Assembly (NCBI RefSeq): GCF_000025985.1
Contig: NC_003228.3
Span: 3,286,001-3,350,000, forward strand
DNA: 64,000 nucleotides
From: Bacteroides fragilis NCTC 9343
GTDB lineage: Bacteria > Bacteroidota > Bacteroidia > Bacteroidales > Bacteroidaceae
Direction of reading: 5' to 3'
In this document: in pieces, positions 34,373 through 44,417 of the stretch
Layout of the letters: every line of letters begins with the position of its first letter
Numbering within the stretch: the first letter of the stretch is position 1
The notes under the pieces: generated by a model
What the model was told of the DNA's origin: nothing
The model's input: the letters and a program-made list of their open reading frames with translations, nothing else
Database searches by the model: none
Position numbers and translations under genes: made by a program

Positions 34373-35497
34373 TTAATCGTTCAGCATCATCGGCATCAGC
34401 AACATCAGCAAGTCTTCATTTTCTTCCTGTTCTACCGGGATAATGACACCGGCCCTTGACGGATCAGCCAATTCGATAACCACTTCGTCCGCCGAGATAT
34501 TATTCAGGATATCGATCAGGAAAGTAGATTTGAAACCGATACTCATGGCTGCACCGGCATATTGGCATACCTGTGTTTCCTCTGCAGAGGTAGAGAAGTC
34601 AATATCCTGAGCCGAAACCACGATCTGGTTTTCCTGCATGCGGAGTTTTATAAGGCTGCTTGCCTGCGAAGAAAAAATAGATACACGACGCAAGGCGCCC
34701 ATCAGTTGCATACGGTCCACCGTAACTTTATGCGGATTATTTTGCGGAATTACTGAATTATAATTGGGATAGCGTCCCTCTATCAGACGGCATACCATAC
34801 GATAACTTTCAAGCGTGAAGACAGCGTTGCGTTCGTCAAACTCGATCACTACCATACCCGATTCTTTAGGCAAAAGGTTCTTCAACAGAGTCGCCGGTTT
34901 TTTGGGTAAAATAAATGCGGCACGTTCGTTTCCGCGCGCAGCCAATGTTTTGCAACGCACCAACTTGTGTCCGTCCGAAGCCACCATCGTAATGTCTTCC
35001 GTCGTAATGTCAAAGTAGATACCGTTCATCACCGGACGAAGTTCATCATCAGCCGTAGCAAATACCGAACGGTTAATGCCTCCCAGCAGAATCTGTGCTT
35101 CCATCTCTACACGAACTGCATTATCGCCAAGTGTAGCCGATTGTGGGAATTCATCGGCATTCTGTCCCATCAGGCTATATTTACCATTCTGGTACTGTAC
35201 CGTAATTTCATAAGTATCCGGTTTGATATCGAATGTCAACGGTTGTTCCGGTATCTCCTTCAATGCATCGAGCAATGTCTTTGCAGCTACAGCAAATTTT
35301 CCGTTAGAATCACTCTCGTTCACCTCAACCGAGGTTACCATTGTAGTTTCACTATCAGAGACAGTCACAGACAGTGTTCCGTCCTCCAACTGAAAGAGAA
35401 AACAATCTAAAATAGGCAGTGCATTTTTTGAGTTTATCACACGGCTAACAGCCTGTAAATGGCTGAAAAGTGCAGTACTTGAAACGATAAATTTCAT
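34373..35497 (-). CDS. dnaN: DNA polymerase III beta subunit (sliding clamp)
   Basis: 374 residues from the ATG at 35497, where the family N-terminus MKFIVSSTALFSHL begins; the frame is open further upstream, but without support. Three clamp domains can be followed: PILDCFLFQLEDGTLSVTVS, TADDELRPVMNGIYFDI and the C-terminal end LLMLLMPMM. It forms the DNA-encircling processivity clamp. A good promoter lies just upstream. Confidence 0.95.
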   Translation of the reverse strand: MKFIVSSTALFSHLQAVSRVINSKNALPILDCFLFQLEDGTLSVTVSDSETTMVTSVEVNESDSNGKFAVAAKTLLDALKEIPEQPLTFDIKPDTYEITVQYQNGKYSLMGQNADEFPQSATLGDNAVRVEMEAQILLGGINRSVFATADDELRPVMNGIYFDITTEDITMVASDGHKLVRCKTLAARGNERAAFILPKKPATLLKNLLPKESGMVVIEFDERNAVFTLESYRMVCRLIEGRYPNYNSVIPQNNPHKVTVDRMQLMGALRRVSIFSSQASSLIKLRMQENQIVVSAQDIDFSTSAEETQVCQYAGAAMSIGFKSTFLIDILNNISADEVVIELADPSRAGVIIPVEQEENEDLLMLLMPMMLND

Positions 35498-35535
35498 ATA
35501 ATCTGTGATTTTAAATTTTATATTTTTGCAAAGCA

Positions 35536-35566
35536 CAAAGTTACAAAAAAGATCGAGGCAGCACAA
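35536..35566 (-). promoter_or_regulatory. Promoter of dnaN
   Basis: Minus-strand TAACTTTG (35543-35536) is a perfect -7 box, and TTG (35566-35564) a -33 core 20 bases upstream. The start codon is about 38 bases downstream. Confidence 0.65.
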
Positions 35567-35649
35567 TAAAAGAGAAGAAAAAACAGGGGAATATTCGTCG
35601 GATATCCCTAAAAAATTGTAACTTCGCCGCACAATTTAAAATTATCGCA

Positions 35650-36024
35650 ATGGAATTTACAGGAAAAATTATCGCTATACTCCAGCCCAGAGGTGGAGTT
35701 TCTAAAACCAGCGGCAACGAATGGAAAGCCCAGGAGTATGTAATCGAAAATCATGACCAATACCCTAAGAAAATGTGTTTCGACATTTTCGGAGCAGACA
35801 AAATAGAACAATTCAACATCCAAATGGGTGAAGAGTTGACCGTGTCATTCGATATCGATGCACGTCAATGGCAGGATCGCTGGTTCAACAGTATCCGCGC
35901 ATGGAAAGTAGAACGCGTAAGTGCAGGCGCACCCATGGCTCCGGGAGCTCCGGTTCCTCCTCCGGCACCCTCTTCGGCACCCGAATTTATTGCCGGTGAC
36001 GCAAAAGACGATCTGCCTTTCTAA
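35650..36024 (+). CDS. DUF3127 protein (OB-fold, SSB-like)
   Basis: 124 residues. MEFTGKIIAILQPRGGVS and NEWKAQEYVIEN match DUF3127, a Bacteroidetes family that I would class as an OB-fold similar to single-strand DNA-binding protein: it has the beta-strand pattern, FDIFGADKIEQF, and a Pro/Ala-rich tail ending in an acidic DDLPF tip like the protein-binding tip of SSB. Whether it binds DNA is not shown. Terminator 23 bases after the stop. Confidence 0.8.
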   Translation: MEFTGKIIAILQPRGGVSKTSGNEWKAQEYVIENHDQYPKKMCFDIFGADKIEQFNIQMGEELTVSFDIDARQWQDRWFNSIRAWKVERVSAGAPMAPGAPVPPPAPSSAPEFIAGDAKDDLPF

Positions 36025-36049
36025 ACAAACAAGCTTTGGCAGAAGGCAT

Positions 36050-36086
36050 AAAACCCCGAAAGTTCTTCAAGATCTTTCGGGGTTTT
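36050..36086 (+). terminator. Terminator after DUF3127 gene
   Basis: AAAACCCCGAAAG (36050-36062) pairs with CTTTCGGGGTTTT (36074-36086) around an 11-base loop and ends in a T-tract. It works in both directions and also lies downstream of the convergent DUF3352 gene. Confidence 0.85.
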
Positions 36087-36101
36087 ATACCTTTTACGGG
36101 G

Positions 36102-37739
36102 TCAGGAAACGTCATCAGACTCACCTTTGTAAATCAATACCACATTGGGATATACAATTCCGTCCGTACAAGTAAATTGTGCAGAAAGAATAAAGTGGCG
36201 GAAAAATTCCTGATTACGAAAGAAAAATGCAGGTATCAGCCTCACATAATTCTCCGGTTGTGAGAAAGTCTCTCCCAAATCAGCAACCATCATAAAGTTG
36301 TACGACGGAGAAAGATTGACCACCGCCTCTTCATATCCGGGAGTATCATCCAGAATTTCTTTTTTATCCAGATGACGGAGATATGCGGTAAGGCTTTCCA
36401 CATCCGGGGCCAGAACCAGTCTTCCCTCGTAGAAGCAAGCGTAAATGTATAAAGCCGACTCTGTTATCCCGGTCAATTGCGTAAACAACGTATTACGAGG
36501 CAGTACATAGAGCGTATAAGCCCTTAAAGGAGTTTTACAGAAAGTAGTACGTGGTTTCGGAGGACCGTCTACCTCCTTCGGAGCAGTGCGAAGCATTCCC
36601 TGCAACACACGCTCAGCCTGCTGCCCATCCCTCAATGGAATACTCATCACCGCACAAGGATTTGAAAGAGTATCTGTCGAATGAAACAGACAAGTCACAA
36701 TCTCACCCCCGGCATTCTCTTTAAGATATGCGAGCAACTCCCCATCCCGATCTCTGATATAGTCGGAATAAGTCGATGTCGTATACTCCTGCCTGGCAGT
36801 GAAATCAAGCATAGCCTGCATATCGGTTACCGACCGTTTATTGAAGAAAAAAGTAGAAGCCGGCAGGATATCTCCCGGGAAATCCTCCACCGGTTGTTGT
36901 TGGCGCAACACATTCATAAATGTCAGACAAGTATCCGTATCATGGCTGACACCGGAGAAATAAATGGCATCTCCATTCATTTTCATATCAAATTCGGTCC
37001 ATCCGCCCAACTGTGTACACGAACGAATCCCGTCGGTAGCCTTTCCCATACTCAACGGTTGCATACGGGCATAAATAGTAGCTGCCACACGGGCACGTTT
37101 ATCCTCGTGTACTTTGGCAAACGAGGCATCGGTCAGCAAAGATTTCTTGGACAAACGGGCATCGATCACTTGCTCAATCAGTTTTTTCTGATAACTCACA
37201 ACCAGAAAGTCGGAAGTGAAATAACAAGCCAGGAAACTGTCATCCGGCATCGGATAAATACGAATCTCTTCCCCTTTATAGTCAAACAGCTTTGACGGGA
37301 AACTACTCGAACAGTATTTACGTATAAACTTTTCCACCAACTCGTAATCGCCGTTTCCCAAGCTGCAATACAACACCTGGTTGCGATCATTGTCGGGTTC
37401 ATGGAAACTCAACAACACTTTATTCATCTGCTTGCTCAACCCGTGCGGCGTATCTTCCAACAACGTATACAGATGGAGCTTCAGATAAGAAAATAATTTG
37501 GAAACATAAAGAAAATGTCGGTCTTTACTGCAACTCAACTCATTGATCCCCTGTATCATTCCGGCAAGATCATCCGTCTCGAGGACTACAGTGGCCGAAC
37601 CCGGAACAAGCGTGTAGAGATTAAAATCCTTGCGTCCTTCCGCCGCCGACAACCTGAAGAAAGAAAACATGGCAAAGCCTGTACACAGCAGTACAACAGA
37701 CGAGATTACGGCTATTTTCACTATCGTACGGAGTTTCAT
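36102..37739 (-). CDS. DUF3352 family membrane-anchored protein
   Basis: 545 residues with an N-terminal transmembrane anchor (IVKIAVISSVVLLCTGFAMF). The rest is an extracytoplasmic DUF3352-like domain with LVPGSATVVLETDDLAGMIQ at its start and repeated 'D-G-x-Y-x-V-x-S' type strands. Function of the family is unknown. It stands alone with a strong promoter. Confidence 0.75.
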   Translation of the reverse strand: MKLRTIVKIAVISSVVLLCTGFAMFSFFRLSAAEGRKDFNLYTLVPGSATVVLETDDLAGMIQGINELSCSKDRHFLYVSKLFSYLKLHLYTLLEDTPHGLSKQMNKVLLSFHEPDNDRNQVLYCSLGNGDYELVEKFIRKYCSSSFPSKLFDYKGEEIRIYPMPDDSFLACYFTSDFLVVSYQKKLIEQVIDARLSKKSLLTDASFAKVHEDKRARVAATIYARMQPLSMGKATDGIRSCTQLGGWTEFDMKMNGDAIYFSGVSHDTDTCLTFMNVLRQQQPVEDFPGDILPASTFFFNKRSVTDMQAMLDFTARQEYTTSTYSDYIRDRDGELLAYLKENAGGEIVTCLFHSTDTLSNPCAVMSIPLRDGQQAERVLQGMLRTAPKEVDGPPKPRTTFCKTPLRAYTLYVLPRNTLFTQLTGITESALYIYACFYEGRLVLAPDVESLTAYLRHLDKKEILDDTPGYEEAVVNLSPSYNFMMVADLGETFSQPENYVRLIPAFFFRNQEFFRHFILSAQFTCTDGIVYPNVVLIYKGESDDVS

Positions 37740-37765
37740 GGCATTCGTTGTTTATCGGCTCAGTG

Positions 37766-37796
37766 CAAAAATAATAATTTCTCCAAATAAAACAAA
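37766..37796 (-). promoter_or_regulatory. Promoter of DUF3352 gene
   Basis: Minus-strand TTTG (37796-37793), a 19-base spacer and TATTTTTG (37773-37766): a full match to the Bacteroides consensus, with the start codon 26 bases further on. Confidence 0.75.
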
Positions 37797-37831
37797 ATAT
37801 ACTTAAAGAAAGAATTATAAAGCATCAATCA

Positions 37832-38590
37832 CTAACATTCTAATTCAAGCCCGTCGAATGCAAAATGCACATGCGGAGGAAGTTGCTTCTCTACATCTGC
37901 CTGAAGTCCGATATGGTGACTCATGTGAATCAGCCAGGTTTCCTTCGCTCCGATGCGTTTCACAGCCTCCAATGCTTCAGACAGGCTCTGATGGGTGTTG
38001 TGTGGCGCTATGCGCAATGCATTCATCACCAGCACCTCTATCCCTTGCAACTGCTCAAACGATTCATCGGGCATGGTCAGCATATCTGTTATATATCCAA
38101 GCTTTCCGATCCGATATCCCAAAATGGGCAGTTTGCCATGCATTACCCTTAAGGGTAACACTTCGGTATGATTAACAAGAAAAGGGCGATTGGGTTCAAT
38201 CTCACGCAAAGGAATATTCGGAACTCCCGGATAGGAATGCTCCACAAAGCAATAGGGCATCCGGCTGCGCAAACGTTCGGCTGTATAAGTTTCGGCATAG
38301 ATGGGCACTTCCCCGAAACGGCAGAAAGGGCGAAGATCATCCAACCCTCCCACATGATCATAATGTTCATGCGAAATCAACACAGCATCGATCTTTCCAA
38401 ACGGAACGCGCAACATCTGTTCCCTAAAATCCGGACCGCAATCCAGCAGTATAGTAGCGTCGTCAGTATACACCAATGCTGAGGTGCGAAGACGGCAATC
38501 TCTCGGATCTTTTGAAGTACAAACCGCACAAGTACATCCTATTTCGGGCACTCCGGTAGAAGTCCCGCTACCAAGTATTCTTATTTTCAT
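37832..38590 (-). CDS. PhnP-like MBL-fold metal-dependent hydrolase
   Basis: 252 residues from the ATG at 38590; an in-frame TTG is three codons upstream. LGSGTSTGVPEIGCTCAVC has the Cys cluster seen in PhnP-type enzymes, with CTSKDPRDCRLRTS following, and the metal motif SHEHYDHVGGLDDLRP (HxHxDH) is intact. Later motifs include GYITDML and WLIHMSHH. Likely a phosphodiesterase for cyclic phosphate substrates; the physiological substrate is not clear. Last gene of the DUF4348-murB run. Confidence 0.87.
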   Translation of the reverse strand: MKIRILGSGTSTGVPEIGCTCAVCTSKDPRDCRLRTSALVYTDDATILLDCGPDFREQMLRVPFGKIDAVLISHEHYDHVGGLDDLRPFCRFGEVPIYAETYTAERLRSRMPYCFVEHSYPGVPNIPLREIEPNRPFLVNHTEVLPLRVMHGKLPILGYRIGKLGYITDMLTMPDESFEQLQGIEVLVMNALRIAPHNTHQSLSEALEAVKRIGAKETWLIHMSHHIGLQADVEKQLPPHVHFAFDGLELEC

Positions 38591-38650
38591 TTCTTTCAAT
38601 TATCAATCTGTCATTCCTGAGAGCCGGCATGCCCTGCAGCCCCATCGTAA

Positions 38651-39649
38651 TCAGATAAAATTCACTTCCGGATGAATGTCTATGCCAAACTTCGCACGGA
38701 CCGAAGCACGCACGGCATCGGACAATGCGATGACATCCGCTCCTTTTGCGCCTCCGCGATTCACCAGCACCAACGCTTGTTTATCGTGTACCGCCGCAGG
38801 GCCTAATGCTTTACCCTTCCAGCCACACTGATCAATCATCCATCCGGCCGGAATCTTCACCCGGTCAGTATCGATCTCGTAAAAAGGCATTTGAGGATAT
38901 TCTGCCTGTAAGGCTTCGAACTGCTCACGACCCACAATCGGATTCATAAAGAAACTTCCCGCATTCCCCATTACCCGGGGATCAGGCAACTTCTCTTCAC
39001 GGATAGCGATAATCACCCGGCGCACCACATCCAATGTCACTCCGGGATACTTCTCCAGCTCCCGGCGGATAGTACCGTAATCTAATGTATAATGTTCCCT
39101 CTTGCTCAGCCTGAAACTGACATAGGTAACAAAAACGCTCTTATTCTCAGGGCGCTTGAAGATGCTGTCCCGGTAAGAATATCCACACTCCGTTACATCA
39201 TAAACATGCTCTTTCCCTTCAATGTTCAGGGTTTCCACCCGGACAATCAGATCTTTAACTTCAACCCCGTAGGCCCCGATGTTCTGCACCGCACTGGCTC
39301 CCACCTCTCCGGGGATCAGTGAAAGATTCTCCACGCCGTGCCAATGCCGTTGCACGCAATAGTCCACGAAGTCGTCCCAGACCACACCTGCCCCCACACG
39401 CACAACAATATCGTCATCCGTTTCGGCCACAACCTCTACGCCCCCGATGCGTGAATGCAGGATAGTACCTTCGTAGTCTTTAGTAAACAATAAGTTGCTC
39501 CCCCCTCCGATATGCAGATAAGGAGAGGTAACCCGTCCGGACCCGATCAACCCGCGTAATTCATCCACCGAAGCATACTCCAGGAAACAAGCCGCAGACA
39601 CATCGATACCAAAAGTGTTATGTGATAAAAGAGAGTATTTCTGTTCCAT
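38651..39649 (-). CDS. murB: UDP-N-acetylenolpyruvoylglucosamine reductase
   Basis: 332 residues from the ATG at 39649 ([16 protein letters not shown]). The FAD-binding part has [20 protein letters not shown] and [19 protein letters not shown]. The catalytic part has [26 protein letters not shown] (the proton-donor Ser region), [13 protein letters not shown] and HPEVNFI. It reduces UDP-GlcNAc-enolpyruvate to UDP-MurNAc in the cytosol. 19 bases downstream of the DUF4348 gene. Confidence 0.95.
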   Translation of the reverse strand: MEQKYSLLSHNTFGIDVSAACFLEYASVDELRGLIGSGRVTSPYLHIGGGSNLLFTKDYEGTILHSRIGGVEVVAETDDDIVVRVGAGVVWDDFVDYCVQRHWHGVENLSLIPGEVGASAVQNIGAYGVEVKDLIVRVETLNIEGKEHVYDVTECGYSYRDSIFKRPENKSVFVTYVSFRLSKREHYTLDYGTIRRELEKYPGVTLDVVRRVIIAIREEKLPDPRVMGNAGSFFMNPIVGREQFEALQAEYPQMPFYEIDTDRVKIPAGWMIDQCGWKGKALGPAAVHDKQALVLVNRGGAKGADVIALSDAVRASVRAKFGIDIHPEVNFI

Positions 39650-39668
39650 AATCCTATAAAAGCAATCT

Positions 39669-40523
39669 CTAAATACTTGTATCCTCAAACTTGTACAACT
39701 CCCAGCCACTGTCTTTGCGCTGGAAATAGAGGATATTGGAGAACCCGTTGCCAATGCCTTTCAATGCCAATATTTTATGTGAGGCATTGTCATCATTTTG
39801 CTGCCCGTAGTTGATATTCGAAAGTTTATCGGCAGGCAATGCCGGCTTAAAGGCAAACCATTGGTTCAAGTCAAGTGTAGTTTCGAGTATCGAGAAGTCA
39901 TCATCCGGATCGGTTGTCACAAAGACAAGCGGTTGGCGGATTCGCCGGCTCTGGAAAATACTATCCGTCGCAAAATGACCGAAGAATTCAACAAAGTCCT
40001 CGTTCTCGTTTTCCTCAATCGGACGCAGATTGATTGCTTCGAGCATCCACGCCCCTTTAATTCTTTCAAAATAATATTTCTTCACCATTCGTTTTTTCAC
40101 GAAAATCCATTCCACCTGAACGGATGTGAGTGAAGTGTCTCCTACCAGATCCATATCCTCTTCCCGGTCGAAGAGTAAGGTATAATAACTTTGTTTGGCA
40201 AACAAGTCATCATGCTTCCAGTACTTCCTGTCGATTTTCGAAGCCCGTTCTCCGTTGTAGTAGGGCAACGGAAACACCACGCGCTGCCTTTGCAGAGCGT
40301 CATCAGAAGCAAAGTTGTAGATAAAGTCGTCAAACGATTCGTCAGCCTCAATCGGTTTAGGTTCGTCCGAAGTCTTTTCTCTGTCAATAGAATCGGTTTT
40401 GTTCACCATTGCCGAATCTACCAGATGTGTAATAGATGCAAAGGGGTCAGCGTCAGTCTTATTACTGTTGCCGCACGAAGCGAACAACACCAGGACGGTG
40501 ACTCCCGCCATTATTGTTTTCAT
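39669..40523 (-). CDS. DUF4348 family lipoprotein
   Basis: 284 residues. The signal [17 protein letters not shown] has the lipobox LFASC, so it should be a lipoprotein. After an acidic linker the domain has [39 protein letters not shown] and [19 protein letters not shown], the DUF4348 pattern of Bacteroidales. Function unknown. Cotranscribed with murB. Confidence 0.8.
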   Translation of the reverse strand: MKTIMAGVTVLVLFASCGNSNKTDADPFASITHLVDSAMVNKTDSIDREKTSDEPKPIEADESFDDFIYNFASDDALQRQRVVFPLPYYNGERASKIDRKYWKHDDLFAKQSYYTLLFDREEDMDLVGDTSLTSVQVEWIFVKKRMVKKYYFERIKGAWMLEAINLRPIEENENEDFVEFFGHFATDSIFQSRRIRQPLVFVTTDPDDDFSILETTLDLNQWFAFKPALPADKLSNINYGQQNDDNASHKILALKGIGNGFSNILYFQRKDSGWELYKFEDTSI

Positions 40524-40547
40524 TTTAATAATTAGCAATGTGTCGAT

Positions 40548-40605
40548 ATCCCCACATGCCAACCGGTTTTCGAAACTCTTTCATACTCCGGTCGGCACAT
40601 GGGAT
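40548..40605. repeat. Inverted repeat after threonine dehydrogenase gene
   Basis: ATCCCCACATGCCAACCGG (from 40548) pairs with CCGGTCGGCACATGGGAT (40588-40605) with two mismatches around a 22-base loop. There is no T-tract, so it is either a weak terminator or an mRNA-stabilising hairpin for the minus-strand gene. Confidence 0.6.
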
Positions 40606-40618
40606 TTATATCATCACA

Positions 40619-41572
40619 TTATTTTAATTTAGCTCTTAGTTTTTCAAGCATATCCACTGTCATACTTTCCAAATCGTAAGCCGGTTTCCAGCCCCACTCC
40701 TCACGGGCGCAAGAATCATCCATACTGTCGGGCCAGCTGTTGGCGATACGTTGTTTCAGCGGGTCTACCTTATATTCCATCTCAAAGTCAGGAACATGTT
40801 TCTTGATAGCAGCATAAATGGTCTCCGGCGCAAAGCTCATAGAAGCGATGTTGAAAGCATTACGGTGCACCAGTTTCGTCGGATCGGCCTCCATCAGCGA
40901 GATAGCTGCATTCAGCGCGTCCGGCATATACATCATATCCATCAGTGTTCCTTCCGGAATCGGACAGATAAACTTCTCTCCTTTAACGGCAGAGTAGTAG
41001 ATATCTACCGCATAGTCAGTCGTACCACCTCCCGGAGGAGTTACATTCGAAATGATTCCCGGGAAACGCACGGCACGGGTATCTACGCCATACTTATTAA
41101 AATAGTAGTCGCTCAGCAACTCAGTGGTCACCTTGCTGATACCATACATGGTACGCGGACGCTGAATAGTGTCCTGCGGTGTCTGCACATGCGGAGTGCT
41201 TTCACCAAACGAACCGATCGAACTCGGAGTGAATACGGCACATTTGTTTTCGCGAGCCACTTCAAGTACATTCCACAAACCGTCGATACCGATTTTCCAA
41301 GCCAGCTTCGGCTTCGACTCGGCTACAACAGACAGCAGGGCGGCGAGGTTGTAGATTGTGTCGATATTATACTCTCTCACTACAGAGGCAATCATATCCT
41401 GATCTGTTACATCGACTACAGCCGACGGACCGGATTCTTTCAATTCCCCTTTGGGCTCTGCCCCGTGAATATAACCTGCTACTACATGTGTGTTTCCGTA
41501 GCGTTTACGTAGTTCCATCGTGAGCTCCGAACCAATCTGTCCGGTCGCTCCAATTACCAAAATATTTTTCAT
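40619..41572 (-). CDS. L-threonine 3-dehydrogenase, SDR (epimerase-like) type
   Basis: 317 residues, an extended short-chain dehydrogenase: NILVIGATGQIGSELT (NAD motif), DTIYNLAALLSVVAE, FTPSSIGSFG and the catalytic Tyr/Lys in RTMYGISKVTTE. MYMPDALNAAISLMEA and the GWKPAYDL tail match the bacterial UDP-galactose-epimerase-like threonine dehydrogenases. It should oxidise threonine to 2-amino-3-ketobutyrate. The gene for the next enzyme (kbl) is divergent, 136 bases away, which strongly supports this assignment over a sugar epimerase. Confidence 0.88.
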   Translation of the reverse strand: MKNILVIGATGQIGSELTMELRKRYGNTHVVAGYIHGAEPKGELKESGPSAVVDVTDQDMIASVVREYNIDTIYNLAALLSVVAESKPKLAWKIGIDGLWNVLEVARENKCAVFTPSSIGSFGESTPHVQTPQDTIQRPRTMYGISKVTTELLSDYYFNKYGVDTRAVRFPGIISNVTPPGGGTTDYAVDIYYSAVKGEKFICPIPEGTLMDMMYMPDALNAAISLMEADPTKLVHRNAFNIASMSFAPETIYAAIKKHVPDFEMEYKVDPLKQRIANSWPDSMDDSCAREEWGWKPAYDLESMTVDMLEKLRAKLK

Positions 41573-41708
41573 TATCTTTACTAATAAGGTGTATTAAGCT
41601 AAATGGTGCGCAAAGTAAGCACTTTTTTTTCATTTTTATACCAAATATATGTTGTTTATTCCAAGAAAAATTGTGTCCTTTGCAAAAGAAACTAAAACCC
41701 CAAACACT

Positions 41709-42896
41709 ATGTACGGTAAAATGAAAGAACACCTCAGCAATACGATTGCTGAAATCAAAGAAGCAGGCCTCTACAAAGAGGAACGCTTAATCGAAAGTGC
41801 ACAACAAGCTGCTATCACCGTTAAAGGCAAAGAAGTGCTGAATTTCTGTGCCAACAACTACCTTGGATTGTCTAACCATCCCCGCCTGATCGAAGGTGCA
41901 AAGAAGATGATGGACCGTCGTGGATACGGTATGTCTTCTGTACGTTTCATCTGCGGAACTCAAGATATACATAAGGAGCTGGAAGCCGCAATTTCAGACT
42001 ATTTCAAGACCGAAGACACAATTTTGTACGCAGCCTGCTTTGACGCTAACGGCGGTGTATTCGAACCGTTGTTCACCGACGAAGATGCCATCATCTCCGA
42101 CTCGCTGAACCACGCTTCCATCATCGACGGAGTACGTCTTTGCAAGGCAAAGCGCTACCGTTATGCCAATGCAGACATGGCCGACCTGGAACGTTGCCTG
42201 CAGGAAGCACAGGCTCAACGTTTCCGCATCATCGTCACCGACGGTGTATTCTCAATGGACGGAAACGTTGCTCCGATGGACAAAATCTGTGACCTGGCCG
42301 AAAAATACGATGCCCTGGTGATGGTAGACGAATCTCACTCAGCCGGTGTGGTTGGTGCAACCGGTCATGGAGTAAGCGAACAGTACAACACTTACGGACG
42401 TGTAGACATCTACACCGGTACTCTGGGCAAAGCTTTTGGCGGTGCTTTGGGCGGATTCACAACCGGCCGCAAAGAGATCATCGACCTGCTTCGCCAGCGC
42501 AGCCGTCCGTACCTGTTCTCCAACTCACTCGCTCCGGGCATTATCGGTGCCAGCCTCGAAGTATTCAAGATGCTGAAAGAAAGCAACGAAATCCATGACA
42601 AACTGGTAGACAACGTAAACTACTTCCGCGACAAGATGACTGCAGCCGGATTCGATATCAAGCCGACTCAGAGTGCTATCTGTGCCGTGATGCTTTACGA
42701 TGCCAAACTGTCACAGATCTATGCAGCCCGCATGCAGGAAGAAGGTATCTACGTAACAGGCTTCTACTATCCGGTAGTTCCGAAAGACCAGGCACGTATC
42801 CGTGTACAGATTTCAGCCGGTCACGAAAAAGAACACCTCGATAAATGTATCGCTGCATTCATCAAAGTAGGTAAAGAATTAGGTGTACTGAAGTAA
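41709..42896 (+). CDS. kbl: Glycine C-acetyltransferase (2-amino-3-ketobutyrate CoA ligase)
   Basis: 395 residues from the ATG at 41709 (MYGKMKEHLS); upstream in-frame codons lack support. Alpha-oxoamine synthase motifs: LNFCANNYLGLSNHP, GYGMSSVRFICGTQ, MVDESHSAGVVGATGHG and the PLP Lys in YTGTLGKAFGGALGG. It makes glycine and acetyl-CoA from 2-amino-3-ketobutyrate, completing the threonine route begun by the divergent gene. High codon bias suggests strong expression. Confidence 0.94.
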   Translation: MYGKMKEHLSNTIAEIKEAGLYKEERLIESAQQAAITVKGKEVLNFCANNYLGLSNHPRLIEGAKKMMDRRGYGMSSVRFICGTQDIHKELEAAISDYFKTEDTILYAACFDANGGVFEPLFTDEDAIISDSLNHASIIDGVRLCKAKRYRYANADMADLERCLQEAQAQRFRIIVTDGVFSMDGNVAPMDKICDLAEKYDALVMVDESHSAGVVGATGHGVSEQYNTYGRVDIYTGTLGKAFGGALGGFTTGRKEIIDLLRQRSRPYLFSNSLAPGIIGASLEVFKMLKESNEIHDKLVDNVNYFRDKMTAAGFDIKPTQSAICAVMLYDAKLSQIYAARMQEEGIYVTGFYYPVVPKDQARIRVQISAGHEKEHLDKCIAAFIKVGKELGVLK

Positions 42897-42945
42897 ACCA
42901 ATCTCCCACTTCCATTGTTATTGTATATAAAAAAATACGATAACA

Positions 42946-43350
42946 ATGGAAGAACTTACACTCACGACACCCGCGCTGCTATTTTCAGCCGTTTCACTTA
43001 TTCTTTTGGCATACACCAACCGCTTTCTCTCGTATGCCCAATTGGTCCGAATTCTTCGTGACCGCTATATGGAAGATCCTTCCGACATCAATGTTGCCCA
43101 AATTGAGAATCTGCGCAAACGCCTCAACCTGACCCGTATGATGCAGGTATTCGGCATTGCCAGTCTATTCTTCTGCGTAGTCACCATGTTTCTTATCTAC
43201 ATCGGATTGTTCCTGCTCTCAATCTATATCTTCGGGTTGGCATTGCTACTGCTGATCGCTTCTTTGGGGGTTTCCCTCCGCGAGATACAGATATCCACCC
43301 GTGCCCTGGACATCTACCTGAGTACGATGGAAGGCAAGCTGAAGCATTAA
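42946..43350 (+). CDS. DUF2721 family membrane protein
   Basis: 134 residues. One N-terminal and two central/C-terminal hydrophobic helices (LLFSAVSLILLAYTNRFLSY; FGIASLFFCVVTMFLIYIGL; LLSIYIFGLALLLLIASLGV) separated by a short charged stretch. The pattern 'ALLFSavsLilLay.nRf..la..iR.L' and 'EI..S..AL' fits DUF2721. No known function. 49 bases after kbl. Confidence 0.8.
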   Translation: MEELTLTTPALLFSAVSLILLAYTNRFLSYAQLVRILRDRYMEDPSDINVAQIENLRKRLNLTRMMQVFGIASLFFCVVTMFLIYIGLFLLSIYIFGLALLLLIASLGVSLREIQISTRALDIYLSTMEGKLKH

Positions 43351-43386
43351 CAGCCCATGTTCAGGATTCATACCACCCATACACAG

Positions 43387-43427
43387 AAAGTTCCGTCCTC
43401 TCCCCATCGGGATCGGGCGGAACTTTT
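43387..43427 (+). terminator. Terminator between DUF2721 gene and end of fimbrial operon
   Basis: AAAGTTCCG (43387-43395) pairs with CGGAACTTTT (about 43418-43427) and T-rich ends occur on both strands, so it can end the kbl/DUF2721 transcript and the fimbrial operon. Confidence 0.75.
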
Positions 43428-43489
43428 ACAAACAAAACAAACAAGGGGAAGTGTCTGTCACAGATGCCTCCACACTGTAGAATTTATGA

Positions 43490-44383
43490 TTACTCTAAAA
43501 CGATGTTGAATGTATAGTTATTGTTTCGGCGGAGGGAATAATCATGGATGTCACTTCTGCCCAAGTCAATGGCTTTTGTATATTCGGCCCCTCCTTTCTT
43601 TGCTTTGATTTGGAGCCGGGTGCGTTCACCGGAGTCGGTTCCCTCAGTCACATTCTCAGCCATATAATAGTAGCGGTAAAGGGGGGCTGTCCCCAATACT
43701 TTGTCGGCACCGATGACAACCTCTTCCGTATAATCCCCGCCTCCTTCCGGTGACAGATATACATCCGAAGGGAACAAATAGCCTTTGGTCTGCGCATTCT
43801 GCAACTGGATCTTCACGTTGCTGAATATCCCTGCCGTCTTGGCCGAAACAGCTATATTGAGCCTGCATACCAGACGTCCCAATACTACATTCACAGCTGT
43901 GGTGCCGGCAGCAATCTCGCCTTCGTAATAACCGAAGAGACACACATTCCGGTCCGTATTCCGTTCTTTCAGCCATCCCATATCCACCACCAGACTCTTG
44001 AAACCACTCAAGTTATCAGGCCACGCGGTAATCTCTCCATCCGCCAGATTGCCCACCACACAAACCGTACTGCGCCCGGTCCTCAACGCAATTCCTTCAA
44101 GCGTGGTGTTGAGCACCGGTGTGGGCAGCACTTTATGTTCGCTGCCTGTCAGGATACCTTCACGGTCAAACTGTAGAATCCACAAATTACTAATCAGGTT
44201 TTCATAATCAGGTGCCATCGGCTGCTCCGCACGGGTTGTCGCATCATCATCGGTGAAAGAAGCGGCAGTAAGTCCCATCGACACTTTCACTATTCCCTCC
44301 TCCTGATCCATCTGTTCATGGGGTGTGCAGGCACTCAGCGCAAACAGGCAAATACTAAAAACGATATATCCGAATCTTTTCAT
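43490..44383 (-). CDS. Fimbrillin-like lipoprotein, last gene of fimbrial operon
   Basis: 297 residues from the ATG at 44383, which gives the signal MKRFGYIVFSICLFALSAC with lipobox LSAC. The mature part is beta-rich: 'ISNLWILQFDREGILTG' resembles the first strand of FimB/Mfa2- and DUF4906-type subunits, and it ends with RRNNNYTFNIVLE, like the C-terminal donor strand of fimbrillins. Lipoprotein processing followed by Arg-gingipain-like cleavage (TTRAEQP) is typical of this pilus type. Probably a minor or tip subunit. A hairpin repeat separates it from the preceding gene. Confidence 0.8.
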   Translation of the reverse strand: MKRFGYIVFSICLFALSACTPHEQMDQEEGIVKVSMGLTAASFTDDDATTRAEQPMAPDYENLISNLWILQFDREGILTGSEHKVLPTPVLNTTLEGIALRTGRSTVCVVGNLADGEITAWPDNLSGFKSLVVDMGWLKERNTDRNVCLFGYYEGEIAAGTTAVNVVLGRLVCRLNIAVSAKTAGIFSNVKIQLQNAQTKGYLFPSDVYLSPEGGGDYTEEVVIGADKVLGTAPLYRYYYMAENVTEGTDSGERTRLQIKAKKGGAEYTKAIDLGRSDIHDYSLRRNNNYTFNIVLE

Positions 44384-44417
44384 GGGATCATTATTATTCA
44401 TTACTCTAATCTGTTTA

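Noticed and set aside
41611-41618. Minus-strand TTACTTTG as a -7 box for the threonine dehydrogenase gene
   Set aside because: The second base of TAnnTTTG is wrong and no -33 box is at the right distance; too weak to list.
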